A DNA stretch of 64,000 nucleotides from Solirubrobacter sp963798325. Lineage in GTDB: Bacteria; Actinomycetota; Thermoleophilia; Solirubrobacterales; Solirubrobacteraceae. How positions within the stretch are numbered: the first letter of the stretch is position 1; every line of letters starts with the position of its first letter. Of the stretch, positions 23,044-30,629 are shown one piece after another. The stretch is taken from NCBI GenBank assembly GCA_963798325.1, contig CAWCSS010000006.1, forward strand, positions 1 to 64,000, in the 5' to 3' direction. Under the pieces are notes generated by a model. It saw nothing but the letters and a program-made list of their open reading frames with translations. It was not told where the DNA came from and ran no database searches. A program made the position numbers and the translations under genes.

Positions 23044-25431
23044 GTGCCGACTGCTGAAGAGCGCCTGGCGATTCTTGACGAAGTGATGATGGAGGGCGTG
23101 GGGAAGGGACTTCTCCAGCTCGCCCCGGAAGACGAGGTGCTCAACGGGCGCACCGTGGTCCTCAACGGGAAGTCACACATCAACTTCGGTTCCTGTTCGT
23201 ATCTCGGGCTTGAGCTCGACCCGCGCATGCGCGACGGCGTCATCGACGCCGTGACGCGCTACGGCACCCAGTTCTCCTCGTCCCGGGCCTACCTGTCCTC
23301 GCCGCAGTACGCCGAGCTCGAGTCGCTGCTGGACGTCATGTTCGGCGGCCACACGCTGGTCGTGCCGACGACGACGCTCGGCCACCTGGCGACGCTCCCG
23401 TGCCTGGTCGCCTCGACCGACGCGGTGCTGCTCGACCATCAGGTCCACTCCTCGGTGCAGATGGCGGCCAACCAGCTGCGCGTGAAGGGCGCGACCGTCG
23501 AGCTGATCCGCCACAACAACATGGAACGGCTGGAGGCGATGATCCAGCGGGTCGCCAAGACCCACGACCGCATCTGGTACATGGCCGACGGCGTGTACTC
23601 GATGTTCGCCGACTTCGCGCCGTTCGAGGCGTTGAAGGAGCTGCTCGACCGCTACCCGCAGCTGCACCTCTACATGGACGACTCCCATGGCGTGGGCTGG
23701 GCGGGCCGGTTCGGCCGCGGTCCCGCCCTGGAGGCGCTGGGCGGTCACCCGCGCGTGGTGGCGGCGTGCTCGCTGAACAAGTCCTTCGCCTCGGCCGGTG
23801 GCGCGATCGTGTTCCCGGACGCCGAGATGCGCCGGCTCGTACGCACCTCCGGTGGCCCGATGATCTTCTCCGGCCCGGTCCAGCCGCCCATGCTCGGCGC
23901 GGCGATCGCATCGGCCAGGATCCATCTGTCGGACGAGCTCCCGGTCATGCAGGCGGCGCTGAAGGAGCGCATCGACCTCTTCACCGACCTCGCCGACGAG
24001 TTCATGCTGCCGCTGGCCTCGCACGACGTCACGCCGATCCGCTACATCCCGCTCGGCCTGCCCGTCGTCACCCACGACGTGCTGCACCGTCTCTACGAGG
24101 ACGGGATGTACACCAACCTGGGCGCGTTCCCGGCCGTCCCGATGAAGCATTCTGGCGTGCGCGCGACACTGACCCTGCACCACACGCTCGATGACGTGCG
24201 AGCGCTGGTGGAGTCCTTGGCTCGCCACGTCCCGGCCGCGCTGGAGCGCGGCGGCGAGGCGGCCAAGCGCCGCCACGCCAAGGTCGCGGGCGAGTCGGCC
24301 CCGGCGCTGACGCTGGAGCACGTGAGCTCCGCCTCCGCGCTGAACGCGGCCGAGTGGGACGCGCTGCTGGGCGAGCGCGGCACGTTCACCGTCGACGGCC
24401 TGTCCTATCTCGAGCGCGCCTTCGGTGGCGAGCGCTCGCGGCCCGAGGATTCGTGGGCCTTCCACTACTACGTCGTGCGCGATCGCGCCGGCAAGGCGGT
24501 GTTGGCGACGTTCTTCACCGCGGCGCTGTGGAAGGACGACATGCTCTCCGCCGCCGAGGTGTCCGAGCTGGTGGAGGCGCGCCGGGCGGAGGACCCCTAC
24601 TACCTGACGTCGATGACGTTCGCGATGGGCTCGCTGCTGACCGAGGGCGACCACCTCTACCTGGACCGCAACGCGGACTGGAAGGGCGCGCTGGACCTGC
24701 TGATGGGCGCGGTCTCCGAGCACGCGCGGCTGGCCGGTGCGGGGACGATCGTCCTGCGCGACCTGCACGCCGCCGACCTCGAGCTCGCCGAGGCGATCCG
24801 CGAGCGCGGCTACGTCAAGACCTCACTCCCGCAGTCGCTGGTCTACGAGCCCGTCGACGGCGGCGACGAGGCGTGGCTGTCCAAGCTCTCGGTCAAGGCG
24901 CGTGTGCATCAGCGCAAGTCCGTGCTGGCGTTCGACGACGCGTACGACGTCGAGTGGCTGCGGGCCGGCGGGCGCGACGTCAGTGATGACGAGCTCGACC
25001 ACCTCTATTCGCTCTATCTCGCCGTTCAGGCGCGTGGGCGTGACCTGAACTCGTTCCCACTGGCCAAGTCGTTCCTGCGCGACATGCTCGCGCATGAGTC
25101 GTGGGAGCTGATGACGCTGACCTTGCGCGAGACGGGCGCGGTCGTCGCGTTCGGCGCGCACTTCGTCGGGCCCCGCCACTACGCGCCGATGATCGTCGGC
25201 CTCGACTACGACGTCGTGCGCACCCACGGCGCATACCGCCAGGCACTGCGCCAGGCGATCGTGCGCGCCCGTTCGCTCGGCTCCAAGCGCGTGCTCCTGG
25301 GCATGGGCGCGGCGTTCGAGAAGACCCGGTTCGGCGCCCACGTGCAGGAGCGCGTGGCGTTCGCCCAGGCGTCGGACCACTACTCCTCCGAGGTGCTCGC
25401 GGCGCTCGCCGCCGACTCCCGCTCCGCCTAG
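23044..25431 (+). CDS. Alpha-oxoamine synthase (PLP, AONS/SPT-like) fused to a GNAT acyltransferase domain
   Basis: 795 aa. Residues ~25-415 are a fold-type I PLP enzyme of the AONS/KBL/SPT/CqsA group: NFGSCSYLGLELDPRM, glycine-rich cofactor loop, MDDSHGVGWAGRFGRG with the PLP-ring Asp, and Schiff-base Lys in SLNKSFASAGG. Residues ~430-795 are a GNAT-like region with CoA-loop (GPRHYAPMIVGLDYDVVRTH is in the acceptor fold) seen in FemX/BioF2-type proteins. Such enzymes condense an amino acid with an acyl-CoA; the fused acyltransferase suggests a lipid or signal-molecule product. GTG 23044 has a GGGGG ribosome-binding site; the same frame is open further upstream, so the start is uncertain. Confidence 0.8.
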   Translation: MPTAEERLAILDEVMMEGVGKGLLQLAPEDEVLNGRTVVLNGKSHINFGSCSYLGLELDPRMRDGVIDAVTRYGTQFSSSRAYLSSPQYAELESLLDVMFGGHTLVVPTTTLGHLATLPCLVASTDAVLLDHQVHSSVQMAANQLRVKGATVELIRHNNMERLEAMIQRVAKTHDRIWYMADGVYSMFADFAPFEALKELLDRYPQLHLYMDDSHGVGWAGRFGRGPALEALGGHPRVVAACSLNKSFASAGGAIVFPDAEMRRLVRTSGGPMIFSGPVQPPMLGAAIASARIHLSDELPVMQAALKERIDLFTDLADEFMLPLASHDVTPIRYIPLGLPVVTHDVLHRLYEDGMYTNLGAFPAVPMKHSGVRATLTLHHTLDDVRALVESLARHVPAALERGGEAAKRRHAKVAGESAPALTLEHVSSASALNAAEWDALLGERGTFTVDGLSYLERAFGGERSRPEDSWAFHYYVVRDRAGKAVLATFFTAALWKDDMLSAAEVSELVEARRAEDPYYLTSMTFAMGSLLTEGDHLYLDRNADWKGALDLLMGAVSEHARLAGAGTIVLRDLHAADLELAEAIRERGYVKTSLPQSLVYEPVDGGDEAWLSKLSVKARVHQRKSVLAFDDAYDVEWLRAGGRDVSDDELDHLYSLYLAVQARGRDLNSFPLAKSFLRDMLAHESWELMTLTLRETGAVVAFGAHFVGPRHYAPMIVGLDYDVVRTHGAYRQALRQAIVRARSLGSKRVLLGMGAAFEKTRFGAHVQERVAFAQASDHYSSEVLAALAADSRSA

Positions 25432-25443
25432 CCGCGCGCTCAC

Positions 25444-25617
25444 GCGCGCGGCGCCCCCGCGGCGCTTGCCGCCCCGCCCGCCGGCGCGCGGCGTCACCCC
25501 GCGGCGCTCGCCGCCCACCCGCCGGCGCGCGGCGTCAACCCCGCGCCGTTCGCCGCCCGCCCTCCGGCGCGCGGCGCCACCCCGAGCCGCTCGCCGCTCG
25601 CCGGCGGCGCGCGTCAC
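25444..25617. repeat. GC-rich tandem repeat, about four units of 40-42 bp
   Basis: The 182-bp space after the oxoamine synthase is filled by units starting CGCGCGGCG at about 25444, 25485, 25526, 25568 and 25608 (partial), each ending CCGCCCGCCGG or a close variant. Units contain GGCGCTCGCC-like self-complementary cores. No coding or CRISPR features. Runs into the 3' end of the VOC gene. Confidence 0.7.
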
Positions 25618-26333
25618 CGGTTGTGGTTCACGGCCTCGATGTTGTGGCCGTCGGGATCGAGGACGAACGCCCCGTAGTAGCCGGGGTGATAGCCGGCGCG
25701 CTCTCCGGGCGCGCCGTTGTCCGTGTAGCCGCCGGCCATCGCCGCCTGGTGGAAGGCGTCGACCTGCTCGTTGGTCTTCGCGGAGAACGCGATGTGGACG
25801 TTCTCGGTCGGCTCGCCGCCGGTCACGTAGGAGAAGGCGCTCGGCCCGGAGCGGAAGGACACGCGGTCGGTCGTCTCGTCGACGAGCTGGACGCCGGCGA
25901 AGGCGCCGGTCGTCGCGTAGAAGCGCTTGATCGCGTCGAGGTCGCGCGTGCGCAGCCACAGGTGGTCGATCTGGCCTTGCTCGAACCCCTCCTGCTCGAG
26001 GTGCACCGCCTCGACGCTGTTGCCGTCGGGGTCCTTGAGGAACGCGCCGTAGTAGTCGGGTGTGTACTGGGTGCGCGGGCCGGGCGCGCCGTCGCTCTCG
26101 TACCCGGCTTCGGTGCCGGCGGCGTGGAAGGCGTGGACCAGGTCGGTCGTCGGCACCCAGAACGCGATATGCAGGTGCTGTGTGACCGGACCGTCGGTGC
26201 CGAGGGCGTAGTCGCCCCACTCGCTGTAGGTCTCGGAGGCGTAGAACGGCAGGCCGATCGCCCCGAGCACCGTCGTGTAGAAGCGCTCGGAGGTCTCGCG
26301 ATCGCGGACGCGGATCCCAACGTGGTCGAACAT
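25614..26333 (-). CDS. Tandem VOC (glyoxalase/dioxygenase fold) protein
   Basis: 239 aa with two similar VOC domains, ~1-118 (FDHVGIRVRDRETSERFYTT, ending GAFLKDPDGNSVEAVH) and ~122-239 (DHLWLRTRDLDAIKRFYATT, ending GAFVLDPDGHNIEAVNHN). Metal ligands His and Glu are present in both halves. Probably a metal-dependent lyase, dioxygenase or resistance-type protein; substrate unknown. Starts 5 nt after the cytochrome stop, so last gene of that operon. Confidence 0.85.
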   Translation of the reverse strand: MFDHVGIRVRDRETSERFYTTVLGAIGLPFYASETYSEWGDYALGTDGPVTQHLHIAFWVPTTDLVHAFHAAGTEAGYESDGAPGPRTQYTPDYYGAFLKDPDGNSVEAVHLEQEGFEQGQIDHLWLRTRDLDAIKRFYATTGAFAGVQLVDETTDRVSFRSGPSAFSYVTGGEPTENVHIAFSAKTNEQVDAFHQAAMAGGYTDNGAPGERAGYHPGYYGAFVLDPDGHNIEAVNHNR

Positions 26334-26338
26334 CCCGC

Positions 26339-26704
26339 CTATTGTGCGAGGAAATCGACGAGCGCGCGGAGATCGTCCGGCGAGATCCGCTCCGCGAAGT
26401 CCTTGGGCATGACGTCGCCGTAGTTCGCGGCCACCTCCGCGCCGGGCAGCACGATCGACCGCAGGATGAAGTCCTTGCTCTTCCCGCGGAGCGCCAGCGT
26501 CAGGTTGGGACCGATCGGCGCCTCGGAGTTCGCCTTCTCGAGCGTGTGACACCCACCGCAGCCGTTGGCGATCCACACCTGCAGTCCACGCTCCGTCCCG
26601 TTCGGTGCCGGCGCCGCCGCGGAGCCTCCGCCGGCGAAGGCGGCGATCGTCATCGCCGCCCCCGCCACGGCGAGGCCACCGGCGGCGAGGATGGTGGCTC
26701 TCAC
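26339..26704 (-). CDS. Membrane-anchored c-type cytochrome
   Basis: 121 aa. N-terminal hydrophobic anchor (ATILAAGGLAVAGAAMTIAA), short Ala/Pro linker, then a cytochrome c domain with heme-attachment CGGCH in IANGCGGCHTLEKAN and the axial Met in YGDVMPKDF. Similar to small cytochromes of oxidase branches. GTG start at 26704 overlaps the stop of the upstream gene (GTGA). Confidence 0.88.
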   Translation of the reverse strand: MRATILAAGGLAVAGAAMTIAAFAGGGSAAAPAPNGTERGLQVWIANGCGGCHTLEKANSEAPIGPNLTLALRGKSKDFILRSIVLPGAEVAANYGDVMPKDFAERISPDDLRALVDFLAQ

Positions 26705-27192
26705 GCCGCCTGCGGTTGATGGCGCCGCCGCGCTCGAGGCACCAGCAGCAACGCGGCGGCCGCGAGCAGCAGCGCGATCCCTGGGATCGCCAGCCAGCGC
26801 AGCGAGTGCTCGTCGCCCGTCGTTGCCGTCGCGCCGATCACCACGGGCGGGAACGAGTGCGCCTGATTGGCGATGAACCCGTCCTCGACCACGTACGTCC
26901 ACGTCCCCGCCGACGGGAACGTCACCGCCGCGCGGTACACGCCCTTGCGCCTCGTCGGCGTCGCGGTGAACGACTTCGTGTTCTCGCCGTTGCGGATCGT
27001 CACCGTCGGCGTCACACCCGCCAGCGGCGTCTGCCCATGCTGCAGCACGGTGATGTTCACGTTCCACGTCCCACCGGGCTCGACCCCGGCGGGCGTCGAG
27101 TCCAGCCCCACGGTCGCCCACCCACCACCCAACGCCGCGGGAGCGAACACGAGCACGGCGACCAGCGGCAGAACCATCAGCACCCGGCGCAC
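26701..27192 (-). CDS. FixH/YtkA-like secreted, membrane-anchored beta-sandwich protein
   Basis: 163 aa. N-terminal signal helix (VLMVLPLVAVLVFAPAALGG), an Ig-like beta-sandwich (~25-120: TPAGVEPGGTWNVNITVLQH, GVYRAAVTFPSAGTWTYVVE) and a C-terminal membrane helix (WLAIPGIALLLAAAALLLV) ending in basic residues. The family accompanies copper and cytochrome proteins. Start set at GTG 27192 because a perfect AGGAGG (27199-27204) lies 6 nt upstream; the longer frame from 27234 would place that site inside the gene. Confidence 0.75.
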   Translation of the reverse strand: MRRVLMVLPLVAVLVFAPAALGGGWATVGLDSTPAGVEPGGTWNVNITVLQHGQTPLAGVTPTVTIRNGENTKSFTATPTRRKGVYRAAVTFPSAGTWTYVVEDGFIANQAHSFPPVVIGATATTGDEHSLRWLAIPGIALLLAAAALLLVPRARRRHQPQAA

Positions 27193-27260
27193 CTGGCGCC
27201 TCCTTTCCTCGAACACCCGCCTTACACGCCGCACCCGCCCGAGGTTCCCAACCTAAACAC

Positions 27261-27353
27261 AACCTAAAGGGGCCTGTCCCCTTTAGGTTCGCCGTCACCC
27301 CCGAAAGGCCGATTTGGTGCCGTTCTTTCCTAAAGGGGACTGTCCCGTTTAGG
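27261..27353. repeat. Paired CCTAAAGGGG palindromic repeats
   Basis: Two hairpins of one family: 27261-27289 is a perfect inverted repeat (AACCTAAAGGGG, 4-5 nt, then its complement) and 27329-27353 a slightly imperfect one (CCTAAAGGGGA, CTG, TCCCGTTTAGG). They sit between the FixH-like gene and the divergent nuclease gene. This resembles dispersed REP-type elements with the GGGGACTGTCCC core found in several bacterial phyla; no transposase is nearby. Confidence 0.72.
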
Positions 27354-27355
27354 TT
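27350..27355 (+). promoter_or_regulatory. -10 box (TAGGTT) supplied by the palindromic repeat
   Basis: The last bases of the second palindrome, TAGGTT, end 7 nt before the GTG at 27363, the leaderless spacing used elsewhere in the window. The repeat may thus have become part of the promoter. Confidence 0.4.
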
Positions 27356-27362
27356 GGGGCGG

Positions 27363-28306
27363 GTGCGCAATGTCGTGGCGGTGGTGGTGGCGGTGCCGTG
27401 GGTGGTGTGGGCGGCGGTGCGGTGGCTCGGGGTTGAGCTGCCGTATCCGTGGGTGGCGCTGATCGCGTTCACGCCGTACGTGGCGCTGACGTCGCCGCTG
27501 CCGGTGATCCTGGCGCTGGTGCTGCGGCGCTGGCGGGTGGCGGTCCTGGCGGGCGTGGCGTCGGCCGGGCTCATCGTCGCGGTGGTTCCGCGGGCGGTCG
27601 CGGGCCAGCGGCCGGATCCGAAGGGTCCGCGGATCGTGGTGATGACCTCGAACGTGTGGCTCGGGTCGGCGGACGTGAAGGCGTTGCTGCGGGTTGCGCG
27701 TGAGCATGACGTCGACGTCGTGAGCCTGCAGGAGGTGCGGCCGAAGACGGTCGCGCGGCTCGAGCGGACCGGAGTCGAGCGGCGGTTCCCACAGCAGATC
27801 GTCCAGCCGCAGCTCGGCGCCGGCGGCAGTGCACTGCTCTCGCGGCTGCCGATGACCGAGGTGCCGCTGCCCGCGCAGCCCGGCGCCGCGCAACCCGAGG
27901 CGATCGTCGAGGTGCAGGGTGCGCCGCCGGTGCGGATCAAGGCCGTCCATCCGCGCCCGCCGGTCAACCGCACGGCCGCGCCCGAGTGGCGCGCGGCCCT
28001 GGCGCGCATGCCCGGCTCGGACAGCCGGGGGACGTGCGCATCCTCGCGGGTGACTTCAACGCGACGCTCGATCATCCGGAGCTGCGCGCGGTGATCGAAC
28101 GCGGGTACACCGACGCCGCCGACGCCGCGGGCGCGGGGCTGCGGCCGACCTGGCCCGCTCCGCCTCGCAACCGTCGCGCGCTCCCGCTGACGATCGATCA
28201 CGTGTTGGTCGACCGGCGCGTGCGCGTGGAGCGGGTGACCGTGGTGCGGATCCCGCACAGCGACCATCGCGCCGTGATCGCCGAGTTGCGGCTGCCACGC
28301 GGCTAG
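27363..28306 (+). CDS. Membrane-anchored endonuclease/exonuclease/phosphatase-family protein (one frame break)
   Basis: About 314 aa when joined. Three N-terminal hydrophobic helices (~1-75), then an EEP domain: VMTSNVWLGSADV with metal-binding Asn, VDVVSLQEVRP with Glu, IKAVHPRPPVNRT, ILAGDFNATLDHPELR and C-terminal LPLTIDHVLVDRRV and IPHSDHRAVIAEL with the catalytic Asp-His. The frame breaks near 28020 (CCGGGGGACG), between RAALARMPG and GDVRILAGDFN, most simply a one-base error in the G run. Members are DNases or phosphodiesterases; substrate not predictable. Confidence 0.82.
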
Positions 28307-28367
28307 ACCCCTGGTCGGTCGTCTTCCGACACGTTGTCGATAGGCCGCGCGCTCCGCAGCCGCAAGA

Positions 28368-28530
28368 CTCCTGCCCAGGAGAAAGGGTGCTGCACACACG
28401 CCGGGTCCCCGGCCTCTCCTCCCAGGGGACCTGGTCATCGGTGGCGGACTCTTCCCGGTCGAGCCTGGACAACTCGGCCGGGAACTCCGCTCTCAATCGA
28501 GCCCCGCTTCGGCGGGGCTCGATCTGTTTA
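28368..28530 (+). ncRNA. Candidate structured small RNA ending in a terminator
   Basis: The stretch 28307-28540 has no credible gene. It contains four consecutive perfect or near-perfect hairpins: 28368-28381 (6 bp, 2-nt loop), 28401-28434 (10 bp, one G-U), 28444-28490 (5-bp outer and 12-bp inner stem with one G-U, 9-nt loop) and 28496-28523 (12 bp, TTCG tetraloop) followed by CTGTTT. The directional T-rich tail implies plus-strand transcription. No match to a class I know (checked mentally against 6S, SRP, tmRNA, RNase P). Promoter not identified; could instead be the 3' UTR of the nuclease gene. Confidence 0.5.
28496..28530 (+). terminator. Intrinsic terminator with TTCG loop
   Basis: ATCGAGCCCCGC (28496-28507), TTCG, then the exact complement (28512-28523), followed by CTGTTTAAAC. 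Lies between two convergent genes and stops transcripts from the left; the short T tract makes it moderately strong. Confidence 0.75.
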
Positions 28531-28540
28531 AACGCGCGCC

Positions 28541-29704
28541 CTACGCCGCGATGGCGAGGACCTGCGGGCGCGGCGGCGAGAACTCCGCCTGCAGCGTGTG
28601 CAGCAGGCCGCGCATGCCGGACTCGGACTCGATCGCGCGCTGGCGCGTCGCGCCCGGGTCGCCCGCCAGGTGGGCCAGCAGCCCGAGCTCGCGCGCGCAG
28701 CCGAGTGCGCGGGCGTGCGGCCAGCAGGCGTCGACGAGCGTCGCGAGCCGCCCCGCCGCCGGCACCATCCGGTCCCGGTGCGGATCCAGCAGCTGCGCGT
28801 CGATGCCGTCGCGCGCGGCCAGGAAGCGGTTCTCGTCGAGCACCTCGGGCGCGTGCGAGAGCTCCGGCTCGGCGAGCTCGTCGAGCGCCTCGCAGCGGAC
28901 CAGGCACTGCACCAGCGCGACCAGCGCGGCGGTGTCACGGATGCGCGTCTGGGCGTCCATGACTCGCACCTCCAACGTGCCGAGCTTGGGCTGCAACCGC
29001 ACGTCCCACCAGATGAACGTCGGCTCGGGGATCGCCCCGCAGCGGATCAGCACGTCGATCGATTCGATGTACTCGTCGTAGGAGCCGAACTCGCGCGGGA
29101 TGCCGGTGCGCGGGAAGGCCTGGAAGACCGGCGTGCGGGCGCTTGCCAGGCCGGAGTCGCGCCCGCGCGTGAAGGGCGAGTTGGCCGACAGGGCCAGCAG
29201 GACCGGGACGTGCGCGCGCATGCCGTTGTAGGCGCGCACGGCGAGCTCGGCGTCGGGGACGGCGACGTGGACGTGCAGGGCGAACGTCGGTTCGCGACGG
29301 GCGAGCTCGCGCAGCGACTGATGCAGGAACTGATAGCGGGCGCCCGGGGAGACCTCGACCTCCTCCGCGCGCACGAGCGGGTGCGTGCCCGCGACCGCGG
29401 CGCGGATGCCGAGCGAGCGGACGGTCGAGTTCAGCCCGGCGCGCATCGTGCGCAGCTCGGCGCACGCGTTGGCCACGGTCGCATGCGGCTGGGTCGCGAG
29501 CTCGAGCGCGAGCCCGTGGGTCTCACCCCGGGCGTGCTCGGAGAGCGCCGTCGGGAGCGCCTGCAGGACGTCCTCGGAACGCCACGCCGGCGAGCCGTCC
29601 GGCTCGAGCAGCATGACCTCCTCCTCGATGCCGACCGTCCACGGGTCGAGCGCGGGGTTCGTCTGCCATTTCGCCCACGCGGGAAGGACCGTATCGATCG
29701 CCAT
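28541..29704 (-). CDS. Carboxylate-amine ligase, GCS2/YbdK family (glutamate-cysteine ligase-like)
   Basis: 387 aa. WTVGIEEEVMLLEPDG with the Mg-ATP glutamates near residue 25, HVHVAVPDAELAVRAYNGMR, LLALSANSPFTRGRDSGLAS, and TLEVRVMDAQTRI are the family motifs. Such enzymes join the gamma-carboxyl of glutamate to an amine; true glutathione synthesis is unlikely in this lineage. ATG 29704 chosen, GTG 29728 is an alternative. Divergent from the first S51 peptidase. Confidence 0.85.
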   Translation of the reverse strand: MAIDTVLPAWAKWQTNPALDPWTVGIEEEVMLLEPDGSPAWRSEDVLQALPTALSEHARGETHGLALELATQPHATVANACAELRTMRAGLNSTVRSLGIRAAVAGTHPLVRAEEVEVSPGARYQFLHQSLRELARREPTFALHVHVAVPDAELAVRAYNGMRAHVPVLLALSANSPFTRGRDSGLASARTPVFQAFPRTGIPREFGSYDEYIESIDVLIRCGAIPEPTFIWWDVRLQPKLGTLEVRVMDAQTRIRDTAALVALVQCLVRCEALDELAEPELSHAPEVLDENRFLAARDGIDAQLLDPHRDRMVPAAGRLATLVDACWPHARALGCARELGLLAHLAGDPGATRQRAIESESGMRGLLHTLQAEFSPPRPQVLAIAA

Positions 29705-29780
29705 GCAACCAGGTTGAAGGGGCTCCACGCCCGTTCACTCCGCCCCAAGGTCGAAGATTGCGCGCCAATCATCGCCCTGG

Positions 29781-29796
29781 GGTCGAGGCCTCGACC
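29781..29796. promoter_or_regulatory. Perfect 16-bp palindrome (possible operator)
   Basis: GGTCGAGGCCTCGACC is fully self-complementary and lies between the divergent carboxylate-amine ligase and the first S51 peptidase, about 55 bp upstream of the latter's -10. A dimeric repressor site is plausible; the cognate regulator is not in the window. Confidence 0.4.
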
Positions 29797-29850
29797 GGCG
29801 GTCGACGCGGCTTGTACTCGTGGTACCGGTTCAGGGGATTGTTCCGGCCG

Positions 29851-29856
29851 TACATT
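29851..29856 (+). promoter_or_regulatory. -10 box (TACATT) of the first S51 peptidase
   Basis: TACATT ends 7 nt before the ATG at 29864 with no ribosome-binding site, so a leaderless transcript is expected. Confidence 0.5.
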
Positions 29857-29863
29857 CGGCCTC

Positions 29864-30607
29864 ATGAAGCGCGGACGTCCACCGCAGATCGTGGCTTATG
29901 GGGGAGGCGGCTTCTCCATGGAGCCCGGCAATCCCCTCCTCGACGAGTACGTCCTGGGGCTGTGCAGACGCAAGAAGCCGAAGGTGTGCTTCTTCCCGTC
30001 GGCGTCGGGGGACGCCGACCACTACGTCGTGCGCTTCTACCGCCACTTCTCGAGCGAGATCTGTGATCCGTCGCACGTCTCGCTGTTTCGCCGGGATGCG
30101 GGTCCCAGCCAGATCCGGGAGCACCTGCTCAAGCAGGACCTGATCTACGTCGGCGGGGGATCGATCCTGTCGCTGCTGGGCGTCTGGCGAGCGCATGGCA
30201 TCGATGAGCATCTGCGCGCCGCGTGGGAGGCGGGTGTCATCCTTGTCGGCGTGTCCGCCGGTTCGCTCTGCTGGTTTCGGTCAGGCCTGACGGCCTACCA
30301 CCACGACGCGCGGCCGTACGAGGGGCTCGGTCTGCTCTCGCACTCGAATGCCGTGCACTACGAGGAAGAGTCCAATCGGCGGCCGGCGTACCACGCCGCG
30401 CTGCTCGACGGGAGCCTGCCCGGCGGATATGCGGCCTCGGACGGTGCCGCCCTGCACTTCATCGGCGACGACCTGCATCGAGTGGTCCTCTCGCGCCCTG
30501 AGGCGCGCGCGTTCCACGTCCACGTGCAGGACGGAAGCGTCGCCGAGCATCCGCTGGAGGCGACCTATCTCGGCGAGCGGCCCAAGCTCGAACTCGCAGC
30601 CGCCTAG
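29864..30607 (+). CDS. Peptidase E (S51 family, alpha-aspartyl dipeptidase/cyanophycinase-like)
   Basis: 247 aa. N-terminal IVAYGGGGFSMEPGNPLLD, DLIYVGGGSILSLLGVWRAH, and nucleophile Ser in VILVGVSAGSLCWF, followed by the conserved His region (AVHYEEESNRR) and ASDGAALHF. PepE-type enzymes cleave Asp-X dipeptides in the cytoplasm. It forms a tandem pair with the next gene, about 45 % alike by eye. Confidence 0.88.
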   Translation: MKRGRPPQIVAYGGGGFSMEPGNPLLDEYVLGLCRRKKPKVCFFPSASGDADHYVVRFYRHFSSEICDPSHVSLFRRDAGPSQIREHLLKQDLIYVGGGSILSLLGVWRAHGIDEHLRAAWEAGVILVGVSAGSLCWFRSGLTAYHHDARPYEGLGLLSHSNAVHYEEESNRRPAYHAALLDGSLPGGYAASDGAALHFIGDDLHRVVLSRPEARAFHVHVQDGSVAEHPLEATYLGERPKLELAAA

Positions 30608-30629
30608 CCGGCGGCCGACGATCCTCGCG

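Noticed and set aside
25444..25617. Possible CRISPR array
   Set aside because: Units are contiguous without unique spacers, GC-only, and no cas genes are present.
28439..28537. Minus-strand peptide within the candidate RNA region
   Set aside because: Frame lacks a start and the base pairing and terminator explain the sequence better.
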